From Pseudomonadota bacterium (lineage in GTDB: Bacteria > Pseudomonadota > Alphaproteobacteria > Sphingomonadales > Sphingomonadaceae): 58,448 nt of DNA. How positions within the stretch are numbered: position 1 is the first letter of the stretch; the number at the start of each line of letters is the position of its first letter. This document shows positions 36,270 through 44,850 of this stretch, piece by piece. The stretch lies in NCBI GenBank assembly GCA_023391375.1, contig JAEWBB010000010.1:1-58448 (forward strand). The letters are read 5' to 3'. The position numbers and the translations under genes were made by a program. The notes beneath the pieces were generated by a model, which ran no database searches, had not been told where the DNA came from, and saw nothing but the letters and a program-made list of their open reading frames with translations.

Positions 36270-36776
36270 ATGGCGGGCGTCAACAAAGTCATTCTGGTCG
36301 GCAATTTGGGGGCCGATCCCGAGGCCCGCAGCCTCAACAACGGCGGCGAGGTGGTGAACATCCGCGTCGCCACGTCCGAGACGTGGAAGGACCGCGACGG
36401 CAACCGCCAGGAGCGGACCGAGTGGCACAATGTCGTCATCTTCAACGAAAACCTCGGCAAGGTCGCCAAGAGCTATTTGCGCAAGGGCAGCAAGGTCTAC
36501 CTCGAAGGCCAGCTCCAGACCCGCAAGTGGCAGGACCAATCGGGCAACGATAAATATACCACCGAGGTCGTGCTGCAGCGCTTCCGCGGCGAACTCGTCC
36601 TGCTCGACAGCCGTGAGGGCGGCGCGGGCGGCGGTTTCGGCGGCGGCAGCTCGGGCGGCTATGGCGACGACTATGGTGGAGGCGCCGGCGGCTTCGGTGG
36701 CGGCGGCCAGCGCCAGCAATCGCGCCCGCAGCCGGCCGCGTTCGACACGGATTTGGACGACGACGTCCCGTTTTAA
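36270..36776 (+). CDS. ssb: Single-stranded DNA-binding protein
   Basis: Binds ssDNA in replication and repair. The 168-residue product has the OB fold (NKVILVGNLGADPEARSLNN, then WKDRDGNRQERTEWHNVVIF, KGSKVYLEGQLQTRKW), a glycine-rich linker (about 118-150) and the acidic protein-interaction tail DLDDDVPF. AAGGAG lies before the ATG. Confidence 0.98.
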   Translation: MAGVNKVILVGNLGADPEARSLNNGGEVVNIRVATSETWKDRDGNRQERTEWHNVVIFNENLGKVAKSYLRKGSKVYLEGQLQTRKWQDQSGNDKYTTEVVLQRFRGELVLLDSREGGAGGGFGGGSSGGYGDDYGGGAGGFGGGGQRQQSRPQPAAFDTDLDDDVPF

Positions 36777-36786
36777 GGTTTAACGC

Positions 36787-37308
36787 TTAGGCGTCCTTCC
36801 CGCCGAGCTTGTCGCGCAGCGCGGCCAGGCCGGCGAACGGGCCGGCTTCCTCTTCGCTCAGCACGCCCGCTTCCTTGAGCGCCGCATCGGCCCCGGCGCT
36901 TCGCGGGTAGGGGTCGATGGACAGCGCCAGCGTGTCTTCCAGCGCCGCCTTGAGGTCGATTCCCTGCCCGTCGTGGAACAGCGTGTCGAGCTCGTCGGCG
37001 GCGAGTTCGATCTCCTCGTCGGGTGCGACGCCCGGATCGGGCCGGAAGGTCAGGTCGAACGGTTCGTCGATCGCCTGGAGGCAGGCTTCGCCGGTGGCGA
37101 TGCAGGCTTGCGATAACTGGGCGCGCAGGCGGCCGCGGGCATGGACGACATCGCCGTCGCGGGCGATCGCGGCGTGCGCTTCCAGCCGGTCGAGCGACAG
37201 CAAACCGTAGCGCGCGGCCAGCTCGGCGCGTTCCGCCTCGTCGGCGGACAGTTCGAGCCGCTCGCCATCGCGCAACCGGTCGAAGGTCAGGCGATCGGGC
37301 AGGGTCAT
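36787..37308 (-). CDS. DUF177 (YceD-like) protein
   Basis: A 173-residue protein with the DUF177 pattern around LRAQLSQACIATGEACLQAI and a C-terminal ALEDTLALSIDPYPRSAGAD. DUF177 is linked to 23S rRNA/large-subunit accumulation in plants and bacteria and usually sits beside rpmF or plsX. Neither is here; ssb is the convergent neighbour. Overlaps the upstream chaperone gene by ATGA. Confidence 0.9.
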   Translation of the reverse strand: MTLPDRLTFDRLRDGERLELSADEAERAELAARYGLLSLDRLEAHAAIARDGDVVHARGRLRAQLSQACIATGEACLQAIDEPFDLTFRPDPGVAPDEEIELAADELDTLFHDGQGIDLKAALEDTLALSIDPYPRSAGADAALKEAGVLSEEEAGPFAGLAALRDKLGGKDA

Positions 37309-37817
37309 GCGATGCGCCCGCCGGCGATCGACGCATCGTCGAGCCCGCCGAGATGCTCGGCGAACGACTTCAACCGCTCGGCAGCGTAGGTGCGCGCCGC
37401 TTCGCTGGCCTCGTCGCCGAGGAGGACGGCTTCGGTCGACGCCGCGTTCCAGTCGGCCTCCCCGGCCAGCGCGGCACGGAACTTGTCGGTCCGGTTGGCC
37501 AGGGCGCCGACCAGCCGGCGCACTTCCTTGCCTAGCGTCGGATCGCCCAGCCCGGCTTGGCGCAGTTGCGGCTCGAGGTCGGCGACGAACGCTTCGGTCA
37601 GGGCGGCGCTGGCGCGCACGCCCTCTTCGCCGCCGTCTTCCAGCCGGAGCACGGCGAGCGCGGTCAGCGAGGCGAGGACGGCAAAGCGGCCGGTCATCGA
37701 ATCGGTTGCCCCGCCCTCGACGTACCAGCCGGGGGACCGCGCCTCGGCGACGAGGGCGTCGTACAACCCTGCCACATCGTTCGCTTTCGGCCGGAACAGG
37801 GCCATGATCGAGCGCAT
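37305..37817 (-). CDS. Ubiquinol-cytochrome c chaperone (CBP3-like)
   Basis: A 170-residue protein with the UbiC-C/CBP3 helical domain: LYDALVAEARSPGWYVEGGA, DSMTGRFAVLASLTALAVLR, SAALTEAFVADLEPQLRQAG and GKEVRRLVGALANRTDKF. CBP3 helps cytochrome b assembly into complex III. Start at 37817 has AGGAG 8 bp upstream. It is divergent from bamE with a 118-bp spacer. Confidence 0.9.
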   Translation of the reverse strand: MRSIMALFRPKANDVAGLYDALVAEARSPGWYVEGGATDSMTGRFAVLASLTALAVLRLEDGGEEGVRASAALTEAFVADLEPQLRQAGLGDPTLGKEVRRLVGALANRTDKFRAALAGEADWNAASTEAVLLGDEASEAARTYAAERLKSFAEHLGGLDDASIAGGRIA

Positions 37818-37935
37818 CGGTTCATCTCCTGGTCGGGTTCGAGCGGCCATGACTTGCGCCGCGAAGCCCGCTCCGCATATTGAGCGGCAAAGCCGCCCAT
37901 GCAAGTCGCGGGGCGGGAAACGGAGAAACCCGATC

Positions 37936-38400
37936 ATGTCGAGCCGCGTGGCCCGCACCATCCTCGCCCTTGCCGTCGCCACCTCGTTGGCCGGCTGTGC
38001 GGGCATCCGCAACCACCGCGGCTTCGTAATCGATCCCCAGCTGGTCGAGGGTATCCAGGTCGGCATCGACAACAAGGCGTCGGTCGAAAAAACGCTCGGT
38101 CGCCCGACGTTCACCGGCCAGTTCGACCCCAACGACTGGTATTATGTGTCGGAAGACACGAAGCAGAACGCGCTCGGCTCGGCCAAGGTCGACAAGCTCG
38201 ACCTTCTGCACGTCAAATTCGATGCCGCCGGCAACGTCGCCGCGGTCCAGTCGGCCGGCAAGGAGCAGATCGCCCGCGTCGACCCGAAGGGCGGCAAGAC
38301 GCCGACGCTGGGAAGCGACAAGAGCTTCATCGAGGAATTGTTCGGCAACATCGGCACGATCGCCCAGCCGGGCCTGCCGGGTTCCGACACCGGCCAGTAA
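37936..38400 (+). CDS. bamE: Outer-membrane protein assembly factor BamE (lipoprotein)
   Basis: Accessory lipoprotein of the BAM complex. The 154-residue product has a lipobox signal peptide (ATSLAGC, cysteine 21) and the BamE/SmpA fold: IQVGIDNKASVEKTLGRPTF, DPNDWYYVSEDTKQNAL, LHVKFDAAGNVAAV. The start at 37936 gives a standard lipoprotein signal. Confidence 0.92.
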   Translation: MSSRVARTILALAVATSLAGCAGIRNHRGFVIDPQLVEGIQVGIDNKASVEKTLGRPTFTGQFDPNDWYYVSEDTKQNALGSAKVDKLDLLHVKFDAAGNVAAVQSAGKEQIARVDPKGGKTPTLGSDKSFIEELFGNIGTIAQPGLPGSDTGQ

Positions 38401-38406
38401 GTCTAC

Positions 38407-38442
38407 CTGCCGCCGCCTGTGCCTTGCGGGTGCGGGCGGCAG
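38407..38442 (+). terminator. Stem-loop between bamE and kynA
   Basis: CTGCCGCC (38407) and GGCGGCAG (38435-38442) form a perfect 8-bp stem with a 20-nt loop that can pair further. No T-tract follows, so termination is only possible. Confidence 0.4.
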
Positions 38443-38458
38443 CGCCTAACCCACGGTC

Positions 38459-39220
38459 ATGACCGCGACCCCATCGGCGATGACCTACGCCGACTATCTC
38501 GACCTGTCCGCCATCCTTGGCGCGCAGCATCCGATCAGCGACCATCACGACGAGTTGCTGTTCATCATCATCCACCAGACGAAAGAGCTGTGGATGAAGC
38601 AGATGCTGCACGAGGTGGCGCTGGCCACGCGGCTGATCAAGGACAACCATTTCGCCGAGGCGCACAAGGCGCTGTCGCGGGTCAGCCGGATCCAGACCGT
38701 GATGACCATGTCATGGGACGTGCTGTCGACGCTGACGCCGTTCGACTACACGCAGTTCCGCCATGTGCTCGGCACTTCGTCGGGCTTCCAGTCGGCGCAG
38801 TTCCGCGAGCTGGAGTTCCGGCTCGGCATCAAGGACGAGCGCTATCTCAGGCTGAACGAGGGCGGCGAGGAAGGGCGCGCCCGGCTGGAGCGCGCGCTGG
38901 CCGACCCGAGCCTGTGGGACGAGGCGGTCGCCGCGCTGGGCCGCGCCGGCTTTGACGTGTCGAGCGAAATTGCGGTGAAGGACGGCTGGCTCGCCGTTTA
39001 TCGCGATGCCGACCGCTGGTTCGATCTCTACGGCCTCGCCGAAAAACTGGTCGACCTCGACGATTCGCTGGTCGCCTGGCGGATGAAGCATGTCCTCACC
39101 GTCGAGCGGATCATCGGCATGAAGCGCGGCACCGGCGGATCCGAAGGCGTCGGTTATTTGAAGTCGACGCTGGAAAAGCGGGCGTTCCCGGCGCTCTGGT
39201 CGCTGCGCACCGAGATATGA
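38459..39220 (+). CDS. kynA: Tryptophan 2,3-dioxygenase
   Basis: Heme enzyme opening tryptophan to N-formylkynurenine. The 253-residue product is on the short side. It has DHHDELLFIIIHQTKELWMK (substrate pocket), SWDVLSTLTPFDYTQFRHVL, and GTSSGFQSAQFRELEFRLG, and ends with the heme-ligand region RMKHVLTVERIIGMKRGTGG. It overlaps the next gene by ATGA. A formamidase (kynB) is not adjacent. Confidence 0.95.
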   Translation: MTATPSAMTYADYLDLSAILGAQHPISDHHDELLFIIIHQTKELWMKQMLHEVALATRLIKDNHFAEAHKALSRVSRIQTVMTMSWDVLSTLTPFDYTQFRHVLGTSSGFQSAQFRELEFRLGIKDERYLRLNEGGEEGRARLERALADPSLWDEAVAALGRAGFDVSSEIAVKDGWLAVYRDADRWFDLYGLAEKLVDLDDSLVAWRMKHVLTVERIIGMKRGTGGSEGVGYLKSTLEKRAFPALWSLRTEI

Positions 39221-40377
39221 GTTTCAAGCCGCTCTTCGCCCGCGCACTCGGCGCCGCGCCGGGGCGGCTGCACATGGCGGCGCACAGCCATCATTTGTGG
39301 CCCGACGCCAGCCGCGAGGGCCAGCTTGAATGCTGGGACGACGCTGCGGCGCTGGCCGACCGCAAGTGGGACAAGGTGATGGGCACGGTGTGGCCCGCCG
39401 CGCAGGCCGAGGTCGCTGCCGAGCTCGGCCACGGCGATCCGTCGACGATCGTCTTCGCGGCCAACACCCACGATTTCATCCTCCGGCTGGCGGCCGCCTG
39501 TCCGCGGCGGGCGGGCGGGCCGCTGCGAATCCTAAGCAGCGACGGCGAATTCCACAGCGCCCGGCGCCAGTTCGCGCGCTGGGTCGAAAGCGGCGACATC
39601 GTCCTCGACCTCGTGCCGGCCGAGCCGTTCGACGATTTCGGCGCGCGGTTCGTGCAGGCCGCTGCGCAGGGCGGGCACGACCTCATCATGGTCAGCCAGG
39701 TGCTGTTCGGCTCGGGACGCATATTCGATGCCGTCGATGCGCTGGCCGACCTCGCCGCCCCGGACGGGCCCTGGGTCGTGATCGACGGCTACCACGCCTT
39801 CATGGCGATCGAGAGACCCTTGTCGCCGCGTGCCGCGCGATCCGTGTTCTTCCTCGGCGGCGGGTACAAATACGCGATGTCGGGCGAAGGCATGGCCTTC
39901 ATGCATTGTCCGCCCGGCTTCGGCCCGCGGCCCCCGCTGACCGGTTGGTACGCGGAGTTCGACGACCTCAGCCTGCCGCCCGGCATGATCGGGTACGCAC
40001 CCGATGCGATGCGCTTCATGGGCGCGACGTTCGACCCTTCCGCGCTTTACCGGTTCCTCGCGGTGCGCTCGGCGCTTGCGGCGGAGGGGCTGACCACGGC
40101 GCGGATCTCCGCACATGTCGCCAGACTGCAGCAGCAGCTGGTGGATGCGATCGCGGGGTCTCCGCTGGCGGACGCGGAGTTGCTCAATCCGCTGGGTGGC
40201 GGTCCGCATGCGCGGTTTCTGGCGTTCCGCTCGACGCACGCCGCGTCATGGTGTGAAGCGCTGATGGCGAAGGACGTGGTGACCGATGTGCGCGGCGACG
40301 TGCTTCGCGTCGGACTCGCACTCTACCACGACGAGGCGGATGTCGCCGCCTTCGCGGCCCACGCGGCCGAGCTTTAG
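39217..40377 (+). CDS. Class V aminotransferase-fold PLP enzyme, kynureninase-like
   Basis: A 386-residue fold-type I PLP enzyme. The PLP lysine is in FLGGGYKYAMSGEG, and the cofactor-binding aspartate in VVIDGYHAFMAI. The N-terminus starts with LHMAAHSHHLWP. Overlap with kynA argues that it takes the kynurenine step (to anthranilate and alanine), but the sequence departs from textbook KynU, so another kynurenine- or amino-acid-related reaction is possible. Its stop overlaps the stop of the convergent TetR gene. Confidence 0.8.
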   Translation: MSFKPLFARALGAAPGRLHMAAHSHHLWPDASREGQLECWDDAAALADRKWDKVMGTVWPAAQAEVAAELGHGDPSTIVFAANTHDFILRLAAACPRRAGGPLRILSSDGEFHSARRQFARWVESGDIVLDLVPAEPFDDFGARFVQAAAQGGHDLIMVSQVLFGSGRIFDAVDALADLAAPDGPWVVIDGYHAFMAIERPLSPRAARSVFFLGGGYKYAMSGEGMAFMHCPPGFGPRPPLTGWYAEFDDLSLPPGMIGYAPDAMRFMGATFDPSALYRFLAVRSALAAEGLTTARISAHVARLQQQLVDAIAGSPLADAELLNPLGGGPHARFLAFRSTHAASWCEALMAKDVVTDVRGDVLRVGLALYHDEADVAAFAAHAAEL

Positions 40378-41009
40378 CCGAGGCCGTTGCGCAGCAGCCG
40401 GCTCGCCGCCTCCGCGACTTCGTTTTCGTCGGCGTTGTCCCACACCGAAAAGCGCAGGCCGAGGAAGACGTTCATCCCCATCAGCGCCCACGCCTGGACC
40501 TCGGCGTCGAGGTCGTCGGTTGCGGGGCGCAAGCCGCCTTCCGCCGCCCCGCGCGCAAGCCGTTCGCGGATGCGCAGCGCGGTCGTGCGATAATGGGTCT
40601 GGAACCCTTCCGGATCGGCGAATTCGGCCTCATCGATGATCCGGTAGACCTCCCGGTGTTCGCGGGCGAAGCGCAGGAATGAGGCGAGTGCGCGGCGTTC
40701 GCCGTCCAGCGGATCGGCGGCGTCGGCCAGCGCCGGCGCGACCGCGCGGCGGACCTGGTCGCTCATGTCGCGGACCAGCGCGGCGAACAGCGCCTCCTTG
40801 CTGTCAAAATAGGTATAGAAGGTGCCCAGCGCGACGCGGGCGCGGGTGGTGATCGAGACGATCGAGCTTTCCGCGAACCCCTTCTCGCCGAATTCACGGA
40901 CCGCGGCATCGAGGATCTTGCGCAGCGTTTTCTCGCCGCGCGCGGTGCGCGGCGCCTTCCCTTCGCCGGTAAAAGCGGCGGCGCTTCCTGTCGCTTCCCC
41001 CTGCCCCAT
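40374..41009 (-). CDS. TetR/AcrR-family transcriptional regulator
   Basis: A 211-residue regulator with an N-terminal TetR helix-turn-helix (KILDAAVREFGEKGFAESSI, then TRARVALGTFYTYFDSKEAL). The C-terminal ligand domain is typical in size. The start at 41009 was chosen over upstream alternatives because it leaves a 128-bp spacer to the divergent receptor gene, where a short inverted repeat lies. It probably controls the receptor-MFS pair. Confidence 0.9.
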   Translation of the reverse strand: MGQGEATGSAAAFTGEGKAPRTARGEKTLRKILDAAVREFGEKGFAESSIVSITTRARVALGTFYTYFDSKEALFAALVRDMSDQVRRAVAPALADAADPLDGERRALASFLRFAREHREVYRIIDEAEFADPEGFQTHYRTTALRIRERLARGAAEGGLRPATDDLDAEVQAWALMGMNVFLGLRFSVWDNADENEVAEAASRLLRNGLG

Positions 41010-41053
41010 TGTGACCCTTTTACCACCCGTTCCGGCATAACCATATACCGATA

Positions 41054-41069
41054 TTGAAACTTGGTTCAA
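41054..41069. promoter_or_regulatory. Short inverted repeat between TetR and the TonB-dependent receptor
   Basis: TTGAA (41054-41058) and TTCAA (41065-41069) flank ACTTGG in the divergent spacer. It is a plausible TetR operator by position only. Confidence 0.3.
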
Positions 41070-41137
41070 CTTTCATTACGAACGTCGGGGAGGGGGCTCG
41101 GAACGCTAGAATGCCGTCCCCGCAAAGGAGGGTTTTC

Positions 41138-43462
41138 ATGTCGTTTCATTTCGCCGCTTCGCGTGCCCTGTTGCTGGCCAGCAGCGCTATCGCATTCGCC
41201 GTCCCCGCCCACGCGCAAGACGTGACCGACGCCACGCCGGAAACCACGGCGGCCGAAGCTCAGGCGACCTCGCCGAGCGCGCCGGACAGCGCCACCAGCG
41301 ACATCATCGTCACCGCCCGCCGCTTCGGCGAATCGCTGCAAAAGGTCCCGGCGTCAATTTCGGCGTTCAACGAGAAGGCGCTCGACCGCATCCAGGCGAC
41401 CGACCCGACCGGCCTGCAGGGCGCGGTGCCGAACCTCAACATCGTGCAGGGCCGCGGCTCGTCGAATGCCACCAACATCTACATCCGCGGCATCGGCCAG
41501 CCCGACGCGCTGCAGACCTTCGATCCGGCGGTCGGCGTCTATGTCGACGACGTCTACATGTCGCGCATCCGCGGCACCCAGCTCGACCTGCTCGACATCG
41601 AACGGATCGAAGTGCTGCGCGGGCCGCAGGGCACGCTGTACGGTAAGAACACTATCGGCGGCGCGCTGAAGGTCATCACCCATCGTCCGGGCAAGATCGC
41701 GCGAGGCAGCGCCGCGCTCACCGTCGGCACGCATGGCACGTTCGAAGCGAAGGCCAGCGGGTCTACCCCGATCACGGACACGCTCGGCATCGGCTTCGCG
41801 CTGATGCGCTCGACCCACGACGGTTATGTTAAGGACGAGGTGCTCGACCGCCGCTACTCGGACAAGGACACCGACGCCGCCCGCGTGACGCTGGCCTGGG
41901 ACCCGGCCTCGACCATCCGCGTAGACCTCGCCGCCGATATCTCGGCCGACGCCGCGCGGATGAACGTCGGCCGTCCGGTCAACGACCTTTATAACGCCTT
42001 CTACGGCGCGCCGGCCTTCGCGGCCTTCTGGCGGACCTATGCGGTCGACAATCCCGTCAACGAGGGTCAGTCCTACGACTGGACCGGCAGGACGACGCCG
42101 GGCCTTCCCAACTCGACCAAGCTGCTCAACCGCGGTGGATCGGCGACCATCGCTGCCGACCTGACGCCGGCGCTGACGGTCAAGTCGATCACCGCGCTGC
42201 GCAAGCTCGACACCGACGACTTCATCGACATCGACGCCACCCAGTACGAACTGGGCGACGTGTTCGTCGGCGTCGACCAGAAGCAGCTCAGCCAGGAAGT
42301 GCAGCTGGTCTACGCCAGCGACCGTCTCAATGCGGTGGTCGGCGCCTTCTACATGAAGGAGGACGTCGACTCCCACCAGGAGGCTTACGCCGATGACTTC
42401 GTGAAGCCGGTCTACCGTTCGTTCCTGCGGACCATCGACGACGAGCTGACGACCAAGAGCCTCGCGGCCTTCGCCAATGCCAGCTACGAAATCGTCGACA
42501 ATCTTCGCCTCTCGGCCGGCGTTCGCTGGACCCGCGAGACCAAGGACTACGACCGCACGACGAGCGTGTTCTACAACGACCTGTTCACCTCGAAGTACGA
42601 CTTCCTGCCGCCGCGCGGCAAATGGAAGGATGTTTCGCCGATGGCCAGCATCGACTACCAGATTACCCCCTCTTGGATGGTCTACGGACGCGTCGCCAAG
42701 GGCTTCAAGTCGGGCGGCTTCAACGGCCGCGCCAATTCGGCCGCGGAATCGAGCGAATATGATCCGGAAAAGGCGCTGTCCTACGAGGCCGGCATCAAGG
42801 GTCGGCTCGCCAACACCGCCAACATCTCGCTGGCGGCCTTCACCACCGACTACAAGAACTTCCAGGCCCGCGTGTCGGGCACCGACGTCGACCCGGTGAC
42901 CGGCATTCCTTCGGCCAAGCTGGCCGTCCTCAACGCCGGCAAGCTGCGGATCCGTGGCCTCGAGTTTGAGGGCAATTGGGCGCCGGTGACGGGCCTGCTG
43001 CTCGACACCCAGATCGGCCTGCTCGATTCGAAATATCTCGAGTTCGACGACGCCACCTTCACCACCACCGGCGGCAGCCGCGCCTTCCAGGATCCGGCTT
43101 TCTCGCCGAAATGGACGATGCGGTTCGGGGCGCAGTACGACTTCGACCTCGGCACCGGCGGTTCGATCACCTTGGGCGGGCAGGAGCGCTACAAGGGCCG
43201 TCACGCGCTGGCGATCGACAACACCTTCGCCAACTCGACGACCAAGATCGATGGCCTCTACCAGGACGGGTATTGGCTGACCGACGCCCGGATCGTCTGG
43301 GAATCGCCGTCGAAGCATTATTCGGTCGGCGTCTACGGCAACAACCTGACCAACAAGAAGTACAAGACCGACGGTCAGGAGTTCTCGTCGATCGGCGGCA
43401 TCCGGACCGTCTATTACGGCGCGCCGCGGACCATCATGCTCCGCCTCGGCGCGAAGCTCTAG
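41138..43462 (+). CDS. TonB-dependent outer-membrane receptor
   Basis: A 774-residue receptor with a signal peptide (cleavage after AHA). The plug starts at SDIIVTARRFGESLQKVPAS and includes NIYIRGIGQPD and RIEVLRGPQGTLYGKNTIGG. A long C-terminal barrel follows with GFKSGGFNGR and YEAGIKGRL. AAGGAGG precedes the ATG at 41138; an upstream TTG start would spoil the signal. Substrate unknown. Co-oriented MFS gene 4 bp later suggests uptake across both membranes; no siderophore genes nearby. Confidence 0.95.
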   Translation: MSFHFAASRALLLASSAIAFAVPAHAQDVTDATPETTAAEAQATSPSAPDSATSDIIVTARRFGESLQKVPASISAFNEKALDRIQATDPTGLQGAVPNLNIVQGRGSSNATNIYIRGIGQPDALQTFDPAVGVYVDDVYMSRIRGTQLDLLDIERIEVLRGPQGTLYGKNTIGGALKVITHRPGKIARGSAALTVGTHGTFEAKASGSTPITDTLGIGFALMRSTHDGYVKDEVLDRRYSDKDTDAARVTLAWDPASTIRVDLAADISADAARMNVGRPVNDLYNAFYGAPAFAAFWRTYAVDNPVNEGQSYDWTGRTTPGLPNSTKLLNRGGSATIAADLTPALTVKSITALRKLDTDDFIDIDATQYELGDVFVGVDQKQLSQEVQLVYASDRLNAVVGAFYMKEDVDSHQEAYADDFVKPVYRSFLRTIDDELTTKSLAAFANASYEIVDNLRLSAGVRWTRETKDYDRTTSVFYNDLFTSKYDFLPPRGKWKDVSPMASIDYQITPSWMVYGRVAKGFKSGGFNGRANSAAESSEYDPEKALSYEAGIKGRLANTANISLAAFTTDYKNFQARVSGTDVDPVTGIPSAKLAVLNAGKLRIRGLEFEGNWAPVTGLLLDTQIGLLDSKYLEFDDATFTTTGGSRAFQDPAFSPKWTMRFGAQYDFDLGTGGSITLGGQERYKGRHALAIDNTFANSTTKIDGLYQDGYWLTDARIVWESPSKHYSVGVYGNNLTNKKYKTDGQEFSSIGGIRTVYYGAPRTIMLRLGAKL

Positions 43463-43466
43463 GCGG

Positions 43467-44771
43467 ATGACCGGGACGCGCTTGCCAAGGCCGGCGCGCC
43501 CTGCCACCCCTGCGGCGATGGCTTCCTCCCGACCTGCGCCCGCGCGCAGCCCCGGCCTTGTGCTGGGGCTGTTGCTGTTCGCCTACATCCTCAACTTCCT
43601 CGACCGGCAGATCCTCGGCATCCTTGCCCAGCCGATCAAGGCCGACCTAGGCCTGACCGACGCCCAGTTCGGCGCGGTCGGCGGGCTGGCGTTCGCGCTG
43701 CTCTATTCGCTGCTCGGCGTGCCGCTCGCGCTCCTTGCGGACCGCACCAGCCGGAGCGGCGTCATCGCCGGCGCACTGGCCCTGTGGAGCGGGTTCACCG
43801 CACTGTGCGGTACGGCCGGCAGCTTCGGCCAACTGTTCCTCTATCGTCTCGGTGTCGGGATCGGCGAAGCCGGCGGCGTCGCGCCCTCCTACGCGCTGAT
43901 TGCCGATACCTTCCCACCACAGAAGCGGTCGCGAGCGCTGGCGATCTACTCGCTTGGCGTGCCCATCGGCCTGGCCGCCGGGACACTGTTCGGCGCGTGG
44001 ATCGCGGCGACCATCAGTTGGCGCGCGGCGTTCGCGACGATGGGCGTCATCGGCCTCGTCTACGCTCCCATCTTCAAATATCTGGTCCGCGATCCGGTGC
44101 GCGCGAAAGCGGCGCCGTCGATGCGTTCGCTCCTGTCCGTCCTGCCCAAGGTCGCGGCCAAGCCGACCTTCTGGCTACTCGCCTTCGCCGCGTCGTGCAG
44201 CAGCCTCGTCGGCTACGGCCTGGCGGTCTGGACACCGTCGATCCTGATGCGCAGTTACGGCCTCGACCTCATCCACACCGGCCAGTTCACCGCGTCGCTG
44301 TTGCTGCTCGGCGGCGTCACCGGCGTAGTGATGGGCGGCTGGGCGGCCGACCGGTTGGGGCAGGCCGACAAGCGCTGGTACGCATGGCTGCCGGCGCTGG
44401 CCTGGCTGTTCACCGCGCCCTTCTTCGCGCTTGCGTTCCGGACCCAGGACCTGACGGTGGTGTGGCTGCTGCTGGTGCTGCCCAACGCGCTCAACATCCT
44501 GTGGCTGGGGCCGATCACCAACGCCGTCCAGCACATCGTCCCGCCGGAAGAGCGGGCGACGGCCTCGGGCGCCTTCCTGTTAATCAACAACCTGATCGGA
44601 CTGGGCGTTGGCCCGCTGCTGATCGGCGCGCTGTCCGACCATTACAAGGCGGCCTACGCCGACGACAGCCTGCGCCACGCGGCGATGTCGGTGCTTGCTT
44701 TCTACCTCGTTGCCGCGCTCCTCGCGTGGCTCGCTTCGCGCAACATTCGCAAGGATTGGGTCGAAGGCTAG
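43467..44771 (+). CDS. MFS permease (spinster-like)
   Basis: A 434-residue major facilitator with about 12 helices. Shows LNFLDRQILGILAQPIKADL, LLADRTSRSG (loop 2-3 motif), YRLGVGIGEAGGVAPSYALI and SRALAIYSLGVPIGLAAG, the pattern of the sphingomonad spinster-type permeases that often pair with TonB-dependent receptors. Start could also be ATG at 43518, which removes a 17-residue basic extension. Substrate unknown. Confidence 0.92.
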   Translation: MTGTRLPRPARPATPAAMASSRPAPARSPGLVLGLLLFAYILNFLDRQILGILAQPIKADLGLTDAQFGAVGGLAFALLYSLLGVPLALLADRTSRSGVIAGALALWSGFTALCGTAGSFGQLFLYRLGVGIGEAGGVAPSYALIADTFPPQKRSRALAIYSLGVPIGLAAGTLFGAWIAATISWRAAFATMGVIGLVYAPIFKYLVRDPVRAKAAPSMRSLLSVLPKVAAKPTFWLLAFAASCSSLVGYGLAVWTPSILMRSYGLDLIHTGQFTASLLLLGGVTGVVMGGWAADRLGQADKRWYAWLPALAWLFTAPFFALAFRTQDLTVVWLLLVLPNALNILWLGPITNAVQHIVPPEERATASGAFLLINNLIGLGVGPLLIGALSDHYKAAYADDSLRHAAMSVLAFYLVAALLAWLASRNIRKDWVEG

Positions 44772-44850
44772 TCCGCCGCCTTTCGCCCCCTCGGACTCGG
44801 AACGCATCGCCGCGATGAGCCGTTGGGCGCGCTGAAAGGAGTTTTCGATC

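Noticed and set aside
41354..43507. A 717-codon frame on the minus strand opposite the TonB-dependent receptor
   Set aside because: The plus strand encodes a complete receptor with signal peptide and plug motifs. Long antisense frames are common in GC-rich genes.
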